A model generated the notes under the pieces. It saw only the letters and a program-made list of their open reading frames with translations, had not been told where the DNA came from and made no database searches. The position numbers and the translations under genes were made by a program. From NCBI RefSeq assembly GCF_020171465.1, contig NZ_JAIUZR010000004.1, positions 248,001-312,000 on the forward strand: DNA of 64,000 bases, given 5' to 3'. This document shows positions 56,453-64,000 of the stretch, piece after piece (the stretch's first letter is position 1; each line of letters opens with the position of its first letter). The DNA comes from Lutimonas saemankumensis. Lineage in GTDB: Bacteria > Bacteroidota > Bacteroidia > Flavobacteriales > Flavobacteriaceae.

Positions 56453-56715
56453 ATCCCTGTCTTAATTAAGTTATTGTTAAATTATAATACTCATTGTGAA
56501 AATAGAAAAGTAAAGACAAAATATTGCAGATGTTAGGACGAAACTCAATTTAAACTTTCCGAAAATCTACATTTAGTTACCGGGGAAGAATCTGCCCTGA
56601 ATAATGAGACCATATTTTCAGTCCCTCAAACCGTATCACAAACAACTCAAATAATTCGTATTTTAGAGGAGACAAAAAATACGCTCCTAATTGTCTGATT
56701 TCAAAACCATAACCC

Positions 56716-59700
56716 ATGAAACTCAGGATCATTAAAATCACTAAATACATTGGTATTGCCCTTGTTTCGATTATTTTATTGATTGCAATAGCGATAGGTG
56801 TTGCGTTTCAATTTGTTCTCACTCCGGAAAAAATAACCCCTAAAGTAGTTGCCGCAATTAATAAGAATCTTAATGCTGAACTGAGTATTGACGCGATCGA
56901 ACTTACTTTTTTTAAGACGTTTCCAAGTTTTAAGCTTGAGCTTGAAAATGGTTATATTCAAACTAACACGCCCATATCAATTGAAGAAGATACTGCCCTA
57001 AATGATACGCTTATCAAATTTGATTACGGGGTGATCAGTGTCAATCCCATTGCATTCTTGAATGATAAAATCAAGATCAACAAATTCTCTTTTGAAAACC
57101 CGTTAATCAATGCTTATGTTTCTCCTGATGGTGAGGTAAACTGGGATATCCTCAAACCTTCTGATGCAGAACCGATTGACAGTATCTCTCAACCCGAAAA
57201 ATCTGATGAGAAATTTGATGCAACTATTGATATTGAGGAGATCTCTATTATTAACGGGAAACTCATATTTGATGACCGGTACAGTGAAAATTATGCTACA
57301 GTAGAAGGTTTCGACATGAATTTGTCCGCGGAATACAGCGATAAAGAAATAGTCCTCAATTTAGAAACTCAAAGTGATAATGTGATTTTGAGGAAAAAAG
57401 GAAACACTTATACGGATCAGTTATCAATGATGATTCATACTGATTTCCATGTAAACCGAAAAACAAGACTTATTCATGTAAAAAATGCGCTGGTGGGAAT
57501 AAATGATATTGAATTTCTTGCCAATGGAACACTTGGTCCCGACAGGCAGGAAAAACAGATCGATGTCGACATGAATCTTGATCTTAAGGTGCCTTCTTTA
57601 TCAACTATTATTGATCTTATTCCTGAATCTGTTTTTGAAAAATCAAAAAATTATACGGCAGAGGGAGATGTGACAATCAGAGCAGACATTAAGGGAATTT
57701 ATAAAAAAGGTCAGACACCATCTGTTACGACATTATTTAAAGTAAATGACGGATCCCTGGCCTATAAAGACAAGCCCCACAAAATTGATTTACTTGAGGT
57801 TGATGCCGAAATATATATATCCCCGCAGATTCAATCCGGATCTCATTTTAAAATTAATGAGTTCATTTTAAAAGGAGTCGGAACTGAGATCACCCTGCTC
57901 GGCACCGGTGAAAACCTATTTCAGAATGCAGATCTGGATTTATCAGCAAAAGGTAGAATAGATCTGGAGTCCCTGGAAAAAAGCCTCCCATTAAAGAAAA
58001 GTCTAAATCTTGGAGGGACAGGTGATATTGATCTGGAGGCTGCTTTTAATTTGAATGATCTGAAAAATCAGGATTATGGAAAGTTGGAGCTTCTTGGCTC
58101 AATGAATATGGATCAAATTACTTTTCACAATGAGGCTGACAGTTTGTTGTTGCTTTTAGAAAAGGCCTCTATTCATGTCCGGCAGGAACAGAACAGTACG
58201 CTTCTTACTGAAACAAAGAACAAAGTCAGGGCCGGAAAGATCAGCATCAATAATCTGGAATTCAAAGCCGGATCGGTTTCTGCAGGAAATCTTGATCATC
58301 TTGATATAAAATTTGCAACAACTCCTCTCAGGGATACTACTCAAATAGCTACATTGAAATCAAGGGTCCTGATCGAAAACGGTAATTTCAATCTCGGTGA
58401 TACCCTGATGGCGAAACTAAAATATGTAAAGGCCAATATTAACCTTCAACCAGATTCAGGAAATCCGAAGACCCCATTTCTCTCGTCAGATTTTGAAATT
58501 GATTCGACGGGTGTAAAATCAAAAGGCAGATTCTTTGCCGTAATAAAAGGAGCATATCAGTTACAATCCACAAAACAAGGCAATAAATGGCCCATATCTG
58601 GTAACATATCTTTTGATGAACTTTACGGTTACACCCCGGAGTTTCCATTGTTGCTCAAGATGCCAAAAACAAAATTCAGCTTTAAACCCGGAGTAATCAG
58701 CCTCGATCATGCAAAACTTGAAATTGGAAATTCAGATATCGAAGCCACAGGGAAATTATATGAATTTGGAGATGCATTTTTTAACAATCAGATCTTAAAG
58801 GGAGAACTTGAGGTTCATTCAGAATTACTCGATATCAATGAAATTGTTCAGGCAATTAATGAGGGTGAAAAATCAAGACAAAAGGAGCCTGAAGAAATTG
58901 TTTTAACTGGCCTTGAAAAAAACACCCCTGCAGAACAACCTAAATCCTTTGTTGTACCAAAGAAACTCGATCTTAGCCTTAAAAGTAATTTTAAAGAGGT
59001 TAATTATAAAACCTTTAACATCAATGACCTATACGGAGTAATCACGATTAAGGACCAGAAAATTGATCTGTCGAACCTTCAAATGACCACGATGGCTGCT
59101 AAAATGACAACCTCTGCTGCCTATGAATCTAAGGTCAAGGGTGTTGCCGGCTTAGACTTTGACTTTAAAATATATGACATCGATCTGTCAAAATTAACCG
59201 ATTTGCTTCCTGTTCTGGACACCTTATTACCCATGGTAGATTCTTTTGAGGGTAAAGTGAACGCCAGAATGAAAGGTAATTCTAAAATCGATAAAAATCT
59301 TGATATGAATGCCGCTTCAATTGACGCCATGGCCCATGTGACGGGTACGGACCTGGTGATACTTAGTGGTAAGACTTTCGAAAAAATGGCAAAAATGCTG
59401 TTCTTTAAAAATAAGGAAAAAAACACCATTGATAAATTGGAATTTGCCATGATCTTCAAGGACAAACAGATAGAAATTTTCCCCTCCGTAGTTACCGTAG
59501 ACCGCTATAGGGTTGCCATTGGGGGGCATCATAATCTGGATCTCACCTATGACTATCACGTTTCCATATTAAAATCTCCCATGCCCTTCAAAGCAGGTTT
59601 AGACTTGAAGGGTACGGAAGAGGACATGGATTTCAAAATTACCAAAGCTAAATACAAGCACTTGTTTTCAACAAAAGAAAGACAAAGAAAAAAAGCGGAT

Positions 59701-59751
59701 AGCACACTGATCCGAAGAAAGAATGAAGTTATTCAAAGCCTTCCTTTTTAA
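56716..59751 (+). CDS. AsmA-family large inner-membrane protein
   Basis: A 1011-residue protein with an N-terminal TM helix (GIALVSIILLIAIAIGVAF) and a very long beta-rich periplasmic region. The N-terminal AsmA features are ISVNPIAFLNDKIKINKFSFENPLINAY and GEVNWDILKP. The C-terminal AsmA_2-like part ends LDLTYDYHVSILKSPMPFKAGLDLKGTEEDMDFKI, followed by a basic tail. AsmA/TamB-like proteins are proposed to bridge the envelope and move phospholipids. That role is by family, not shown here. Confidence 0.87.
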   Translation: MKLRIIKITKYIGIALVSIILLIAIAIGVAFQFVLTPEKITPKVVAAINKNLNAELSIDAIELTFFKTFPSFKLELENGYIQTNTPISIEEDTALNDTLIKFDYGVISVNPIAFLNDKIKINKFSFENPLINAYVSPDGEVNWDILKPSDAEPIDSISQPEKSDEKFDATIDIEEISIINGKLIFDDRYSENYATVEGFDMNLSAEYSDKEIVLNLETQSDNVILRKKGNTYTDQLSMMIHTDFHVNRKTRLIHVKNALVGINDIEFLANGTLGPDRQEKQIDVDMNLDLKVPSLSTIIDLIPESVFEKSKNYTAEGDVTIRADIKGIYKKGQTPSVTTLFKVNDGSLAYKDKPHKIDLLEVDAEIYISPQIQSGSHFKINEFILKGVGTEITLLGTGENLFQNADLDLSAKGRIDLESLEKSLPLKKSLNLGGTGDIDLEAAFNLNDLKNQDYGKLELLGSMNMDQITFHNEADSLLLLLEKASIHVRQEQNSTLLTETKNKVRAGKISINNLEFKAGSVSAGNLDHLDIKFATTPLRDTTQIATLKSRVLIENGNFNLGDTLMAKLKYVKANINLQPDSGNPKTPFLSSDFEIDSTGVKSKGRFFAVIKGAYQLQSTKQGNKWPISGNISFDELYGYTPEFPLLLKMPKTKFSFKPGVISLDHAKLEIGNSDIEATGKLYEFGDAFFNNQILKGELEVHSELLDINEIVQAINEGEKSRQKEPEEIVLTGLEKNTPAEQPKSFVVPKKLDLSLKSNFKEVNYKTFNINDLYGVITIKDQKIDLSNLQMTTMAAKMTTSAAYESKVKGVAGLDFDFKIYDIDLSKLTDLLPVLDTLLPMVDSFEGKVNARMKGNSKIDKNLDMNAASIDAMAHVTGTDLVILSGKTFEKMAKMLFFKNKEKNTIDKLEFAMIFKDKQIEIFPSVVTVDRYRVAIGGHHNLDLTYDYHVSILKSPMPFKAGLDLKGTEEDMDFKITKAKYKHLFSTKERQRKKADSTLIRRKNEVIQSLPF

Positions 59752-59781
59752 TCTATAATTAACGAGATTGACTGCCTGAAT

Positions 59782-60237
59782 TCAATGGTTTGTCATTTGC
59801 TTAATACATTCTTTCGGATTGGAAAACTTTTCCGGAAAAATATAAACATCACAAACACGACAATCTTCATTTTGACAATTGGGGCCTTTATTGGAAGCCA
59901 TCCAACATGGTTTGGCCATTGAATTATAGGCATCACATTGATATCTGTGTTCCAAATCACAGGATTTTATCGCCCAACAGGGGATTACAGAAAAAAGCGC
60001 ATTGATCCCGGCAATATTGAGCCCTTGAGCCTTCAGGTATTTCTTAATACTTTTTAATTTTTGAATATCGACCTCTGAAAAAAGATGTCTTTTTTTGGCC
60101 GTTTTAAAAGGAATTATCAATCCTTTGTCTATATATTGCCTTATGGAATGTGTAGGTGTTTCCGACAATCTTGAGGCGACAGCCAAGGTATAAATAGGAT
60201 CAGTTATTGTATATTCAAGCGTTTTGTCCATGCTCAT
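59782..60237 (-). CDS. MerR-type regulator with cysteine-rich CW tail
   Basis: A 151-residue protein. Residues about 12-75 are a MerR winged helix (THSIRQYIDKGLIIPFKT, RHLFSEVDIQKLKSIKKYLK). The C-terminal 70 residues hold seven cysteines: CWAIKSC, RYQC, KPCWMAS, PNCQNEDC and VCDVY. This PCW...C...C.AY...PCW...C..C..C.VY layout matches the two-CW module seen attached to signalling proteins, probably a metal or iron-sulfur site. The ATG overlaps the HD gene stop by 4 nt (ATGA), so translation is coupled. The DNA target is unknown. Confidence 0.75.
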   Translation of the reverse strand: MSMDKTLEYTITDPIYTLAVASRLSETPTHSIRQYIDKGLIIPFKTAKKRHLFSEVDIQKLKSIKKYLKAQGLNIAGINALFSVIPCWAIKSCDLEHRYQCDAYNSMAKPCWMASNKGPNCQNEDCRVCDVYIFPEKFSNPKECIKQMTNH

Positions 60238-60836
60238 ACAATTTTTCTTTGTTCTTGCCTTACCATTTTTTTAAGTTCAAAAAGCCTTTGTTCTTTACAT
60301 AATTGCCTTTTTTCTATGGCATATTCCGTATGGTAACGGTGTTTTTCTAAAAAATCAATTTGAATTTTATTCCATCTTGCCCGTTCAATGAATTCTGAAT
60401 TTTCAAGGATCTCCTTATAAAGTAATTCGCTTATTTCGTAATAATCCTTTCTGCCCAAATAATCCAGATCAACATCGCAGATAATTTTTTGCAACAAACT
60501 TTCTGGTTTTTGAGGAATTCTTGTTGCCATGATCAAACCTGAAACAAGATCGATTGCCTCCTCAGAAAAATTGTGCTTCGTCATCAGTCTGATTGCTATT
60601 TTCACACTTTCCGCTTCATGATTTTTGGAAGAAACCGTAAAACCTATATCATGCATGAGTACCCCTAATCGAAGTAGTTTGGCATCATTCCCGTTTATTT
60701 TGTAATAATTCAGATATTCTTCGCAGTTCTTTAAAGCATTTTTTGTGTGCCTTATACTGTGATAATGCAGGGCGACCGGGAGTTCAGAATTTAATAAATT
60801 CCAGCATTCTTTTCTAATATTGATGTAACCTTTCAT
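60234..60836 (-). CDS. HD-domain phosphohydrolase
   Basis: A 200-residue protein from the ATG at 60836. It has the HD-superfamily metal ligands HYHSIRHTKNAL (first His), LGVLMHDIGF (HD pair) and CDVDLDYLG (last Asp), so it is probably active on a phosphoester or nucleotide. The start upstream of MKGYIN at 60875 is also open. It lies 104 bp after the adenylate cyclase gene and overlaps the MerR gene. A cyclic-nucleotide or nucleotide phosphohydrolase role in a signalling set is inference from context. Confidence 0.78.
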   Translation of the reverse strand: MKGYINIRKECWNLLNSELPVALHYHSIRHTKNALKNCEEYLNYYKINGNDAKLLRLGVLMHDIGFTVSSKNHEAESVKIAIRLMTKHNFSEEAIDLVSGLIMATRIPQKPESLLQKIICDVDLDYLGRKDYYEISELLYKEILENSEFIERARWNKIQIDFLEKHRYHTEYAIEKRQLCKEQRLFELKKMVRQEQRKIV

Positions 60837-60940
60837 ATTTATCATTTTACAGATCCTGCTTTGCCCTGTAAACAAAAACGAATGGATGATAAATTAATAC
60901 TGTTTATTTTTTATAACGAATTTTTAATTTCTTTTATTTT

Positions 60941-62899
60941 TTATTCATTGCTATCTTTTTTCGAGTTGACAAAATACATTTTCATCATACCCTTATTTTT
61001 CACATGTATTTCTCCCCTGTATTCACATTCATAGTCATCTTTTATCAACTCATAAGTACTTTCAGAAACATTGATTTTACCAGGCAGGGATGAAGATTCC
61101 ATTCTCGATGCTACGTTGACAGTATCTCCCCAGATATCATAAGCAAATTTTTTGGTGCCTACTACTCCAGCAACTATGGGTCCCGTATTGATGCCAATTC
61201 GTATTTCAAATATATGATGCTCTTTCGAATCGGATTCTTTGATCTCATTTATAAATTCAATAATCTCAAAAGCCGCCCCGATAATTTTGGAAACATGGTT
61301 TGGATCCGGGTCAGGCAATCCGCCTACAGCCATATAAGCATCACCTATGGTCTTGATCTTTTCAATACCATATTTCTCCATGATTTCATCAAACTTTGAA
61401 AAATAATAATCAACACTACTTACCAGTTCGGCAGGTTGAAGGCTTTTGGCATAAGCAGTAAATCCTACAAAATCAGCAAAGATCACACTTACAGATTTAA
61501 AACTTTTTGCTTTAACTCTTCCCTTCTCCTTGAGTTCTTTCGCAGTTTCCTCAGGAAGAATATTTAAAAGCAGTGACTCCGACCTGTTCTTCTCTGTCTC
61601 AATGATGAGATTCGTTTCTTTTGAAAATTTATACCTTCGGTAAAGACTTAATGCAAGCAACCCAATCAGTACCAAAGCGATTCCGGAAGCAAATATCACA
61701 TTTCTCTGTCTTCTATCCTTTAGATCCTGAATTTGAGCCTCTTTTTCAAGCAATCCTATTTCATCTTCCTTTTTTAACAAGTCAAAATCAAATTGAAGGC
61801 CTCTCATTTTATCATCTGTCTCGATATTAAATATGGAATCTTTTTGTGAAAGATATTTTGCCTGATAACGATATCCGTTTTTGAAATCACCTGAGTTCAC
61901 GTAGGATTGGGAAATACCTTCATAAATTTGTGCAAGTTCATAATTCAGTTTTTGACTCAGTGCCAGTTCTTCGGCCTCCCTGTAGGTTTCAATGGCTTTG
62001 TCAAAATCATTGTTTTGATATACGATTCCCAATTCTATTAAACATTTTACCTTGACCAAAAGGTTGTCATCTTTCACTGCATTAGAATAGGACTCCTTCA
62101 AAAGGATAAGGGATTCCTCCAATTCTCCAAGTTTGAATTTTGTCTTCCCTAACAATAGTAAGTTTTGCGAATAATAGATCGTATTTTCTGTTATGGTCAG
62201 TCCTTCTTCAAAATAATCCAGGGCTGTCTGATAATTCCCTTTGGCATATTCAATTTCACCCACCCCAAAATAATAGGCTTTTGAATTCGCAGGATCATTG
62301 ATAATTTTTAAATAAGGTAGCGCTTGCTCGTAATAATTCAACGCCTTATCCCAATCCTGAGGGTTGTCCCCATATACCATGGCTATATTGAGCAATGCAG
62401 TGGAAATACGCAATGGATGCTTTGATTTTTGAGCAATTCTCAGGGAGCGTAAAAGATAATCAATTGCCCTGGCATTACTTCCCTGACTGAAATAAAGGAT
62501 TCCCAGGTTACTCAATATGTTTGAAATTCCAATGGAATCCTTAATAAACTCGTAATTTTCCAGAGATTGGGTCCAGTAGTCTAAAACTTCTAAATAGTTT
62601 CCTTTGTAATAATTAGCGTTCCCGATCTGTTTTAAAGAAAGAGCTTTCCCTTTGACATAGCTCAATTCAGTGGCAAGGTCACTTGCTCTTTTGCTAAATT
62701 CCATGGATTCGTCAATCTTTCCCTGATACAATAATTCCATACCCAGGTGGTTCAGAGTGGCTACCATGGCCGTATCTTTAATCCCAGTTTCAACAATTTC
62801 CTTTAAGCTGTCAATTTTTCTGTCCTGAGATAACATAGAAATCGACGTCAGCAAAAATGCGAACCCCAAGAGAAAAAATACTTTATAATTCTGAATCAT
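60941..62899 (-). CDS. Membrane TPR-adenylate cyclase (class III)
   Basis: A 652-residue protein: signal-like N-terminus, about seven TPR units (residues 45-350), a coiled-coil stretch (LLKKEDEIGLLEKEAQI), a TM helix (NVIFASGIALVLIGLLALSLY), and a C-terminal class III cyclase. Metal aspartates lie in FADFVGFT and GDAYMAV. Lys in KIKTIGD and Asp in YDIWGDTVN are the residues that select ATP over GTP, and NVASRMES carries the transition-state Asn/Arg. It is therefore predicted to make cAMP, with the TPRs in the periplasm as sensor. Confidence 0.9.
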   Translation of the reverse strand: MIQNYKVFFLLGFAFLLTSISMLSQDRKIDSLKEIVETGIKDTAMVATLNHLGMELLYQGKIDESMEFSKRASDLATELSYVKGKALSLKQIGNANYYKGNYLEVLDYWTQSLENYEFIKDSIGISNILSNLGILYFSQGSNARAIDYLLRSLRIAQKSKHPLRISTALLNIAMVYGDNPQDWDKALNYYEQALPYLKIINDPANSKAYYFGVGEIEYAKGNYQTALDYFEEGLTITENTIYYSQNLLLLGKTKFKLGELEESLILLKESYSNAVKDDNLLVKVKCLIELGIVYQNNDFDKAIETYREAEELALSQKLNYELAQIYEGISQSYVNSGDFKNGYRYQAKYLSQKDSIFNIETDDKMRGLQFDFDLLKKEDEIGLLEKEAQIQDLKDRRQRNVIFASGIALVLIGLLALSLYRRYKFSKETNLIIETEKNRSESLLLNILPEETAKELKEKGRVKAKSFKSVSVIFADFVGFTAYAKSLQPAELVSSVDYYFSKFDEIMEKYGIEKIKTIGDAYMAVGGLPDPDPNHVSKIIGAAFEIIEFINEIKESDSKEHHIFEIRIGINTGPIVAGVVGTKKFAYDIWGDTVNVASRMESSSLPGKINVSESTYELIKDDYECEYRGEIHVKNKGMMKMYFVNSKKDSNE

Positions 62900-62915
62900 A
62901 CTGATCTATATTCGT

Positions 62916-64000
62916 CTATTCATTGATGATATTATAGGTTTTTACCTCATCAAAGCTCACTATTTTTACAATATACATGCCTCCCGGATAAAGATTTGAG
63001 TCTGACATATTGATCGATATGCTATCAATAATTCCGTTAAAACGGTTATCCGTATGTAAAATCCTTCCGTAAATATCTAGAATATAAACCGTACTGACTT
63101 CCGGTTCACTTTGATCAATGTTCAAGATACCTTCAGTTACCGGGTTTGGATATAGCACATAAGAAGCCCCTGAAATTTTTGCACCACATTCCCCTGTTCC
63201 ACTTTGATTCAAAGAGGATACAGAAGATTTATTTGTACTGCCATAGGTTGTGAGTCTCCAGGTTAACTGATTTCCATCAAAACGAATTTCAAAAGTTGCA
63301 CTTCCCGGCATAAAGAATGTAGGCAACTCTCCTTCCAAAACATTTCCTATGAGTTCATTTTCATTGCCAACGGGTACATATACAATTTCATCATTATCGT
63401 TTTCGTAGCGATAAATTACTGTATAATCATTTAGCTCATTGTATCTAACACAATCTGCATAGACACGTATTTTTCTCACATCGTCAGTAAATGGATTGAC
63501 CATGAGTTTCGCCTCGTTGACATAATCGATCACGTAATTGAGAGGATCAGCAATCTGCACCGTGTAAAGTCCAGGCTTATCTGTCAATTCAGTAGAAAAT
63601 CCGTATTCATCTACAAAATAATAGTTTATACCCAGAGGGAAAACCTCAGTTTCATTTTCACCTTTTACATATCCTGAAATATTCGCCTGAAAAACAGGGT
63701 CTTCTCCTTGATTCACAATTAATTCATCTGGCAAAATTAAAACTTCTAGGGTAGCTTTTCCAATCGTTAAATCACCATGGCCGGGTCCGTATTCAACCAC
63801 GTAATTCCCCGACACAGGAGCTAAAACCTCTATGGTATATATGCCCAGGCTTTTGACTTCTGTACCAAATTCAGTACCCGTTTCATCTATGAAAACATAA
63901 GGTATCAATGTTCCTCCAGAACCATCAGGATATACAGTTGTGGAATTTTCATCCTCATATGCAACTCCGGTAACAATGGTTTGAATATTGTCACTGACAG
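62916..64000 (-). CDS. T9SS cargo protein with MBG-like repeats (5' part outside window)
   Basis: The frame is open to the right edge of the window, so the N-terminus is missing. The visible part has MBG/YDG-like repeats (GIYTIEVLAPVSGNYVVEYGPG, GLYTVQIADPLNYVIDYVN). A type A T9SS sorting domain follows: SYVLYPNPVTEGILNIDQSEPE, VYILDIYGRILH, YPGGMYIVKIVSFDEVKTYNIINE. It is a large secreted, probably adhesive protein. It is followed by the cyclase gene after 16 bp, so the cyclase may be transcribed with it. Confidence 0.8.
   Translation of the reverse strand, partial: VSDNIQTIVTGVAYEDENSTTVYPDGSGGTLIPYVFIDETGTEFGTEVKSLGIYTIEVLAPVSGNYVVEYGPGHGDLTIGKATLEVLILPDELIVNQGEDPVFQANISGYVKGENETEVFPLGINYYFVDEYGFSTELTDKPGLYTVQIADPLNYVIDYVNEAKLMVNPFTDDVRKIRVYADCVRYNELNDYTVIYRYENDNDEIVYVPVGNENELIGNVLEGELPTFFMPGSATFEIRFDGNQLTWRLTTYGSTNKSSVSSLNQSGTGECGAKISGASYVLYPNPVTEGILNIDQSEPEVSTVYILDIYGRILHTDNRFNGIIDSISINMSDSNLYPGGMYIVKIVSFDEVKTYNIINE

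Overview
The window is a stretch of a Bacteroidota chromosome, almost certainly from the Flavobacteriia. The evidence is AT-rich DNA, promoters of the Bacteroidota type (TTG, about 19 nt, TAnnTTTG), near absence of Shine-Dalgarno sequences, and type IX secretion C-terminal sorting domains. Lineage-typical families (SecDF fusion, DUF2911 pair, GIGT-repeat surface protein, paired cytochrome oxidase subunit III genes) agree. Most of it is ordinary core genome on both strands. I see no prophage, insertion sequence, rRNA or CRISPR array.

Layout. 1-1.9 kb: start of a trp operon (trpE, partial trpG) behind a complete attenuator, with a leader peptide carrying three consecutive Trp codons. 1.9-4 kb: two surface/secreted proteins. 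4.1-10 kb: leuS, an amidohydrolase lipoprotein and two tandem DUF2911 proteins. 10-12.8 kb: an OmpR-type two-component system followed by about 720 bp without a protein gene. 12.8-25 kb: gyrB, mdh, an M61 peptidase, fhs, secDF and hpt-adk-obg. 25-33.8 kb: a glycosyltransferase/PAP2/small membrane protein operon, mnmD, ilvE, an NTP pyrophosphohydrolase, an SDR, a U32 protein, asd and a thioredoxin. 33.9-43.8 kb: PiT phosphate transporter with Pho-box-like repeats, a DUF255 protein, tsaB, a TolC-like protein, a TPR protein and a duplicated-domain secreted protein. 43.8-48.6 kb: cytochrome c oxidase and assembly operon (ctaB, two subunit III genes, subunit IV, a SCO-like protein, SCO1, DUF420). 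48.8-49 kb: tRNA-Gly and tRNA-Leu. 49-52.7 kb: a small accessory island of hypothetical genes. 52.8-59.8 kb: DUF4382 lipoprotein, class II glutamine amidotransferase, an SDR and an AsmA-like giant. 59.8-64 kb: MerR regulator, HD phosphohydrolase, TPR-adenylate cyclase and a truncated T9SS cargo gene.

The most notable signal is the gap between the histidine kinase and gyrB. It holds two tandem predicted small-RNA genes with the same architecture. Each has two 7-bp direct repeats at 11-bp phase (an OmpR-family site), then a -7 element at identical spacing, a 5' hairpin, and a stem-loop presenting TGAGGGGAAT. Exactly 47 nt after the start of that loop motif comes a 17-nt conserved box (15 of 17 identical), and a terminator hairpin ends the unit. 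The layout suggests the adjacent two-component system drives twin paralogous sRNAs.

Other regulatory signals are three copies of a YACCC-N6-GGGTR palindrome upstream of three adjacent island genes, phased TAACATT repeats before the phosphate transporter, and a palindrome in the 19-bp promoter spacer of fhs. A cyclase/HD/MerR cluster may form a cyclic-nucleotide signalling unit. Functions come from protein motifs read by eye; no database search was run.
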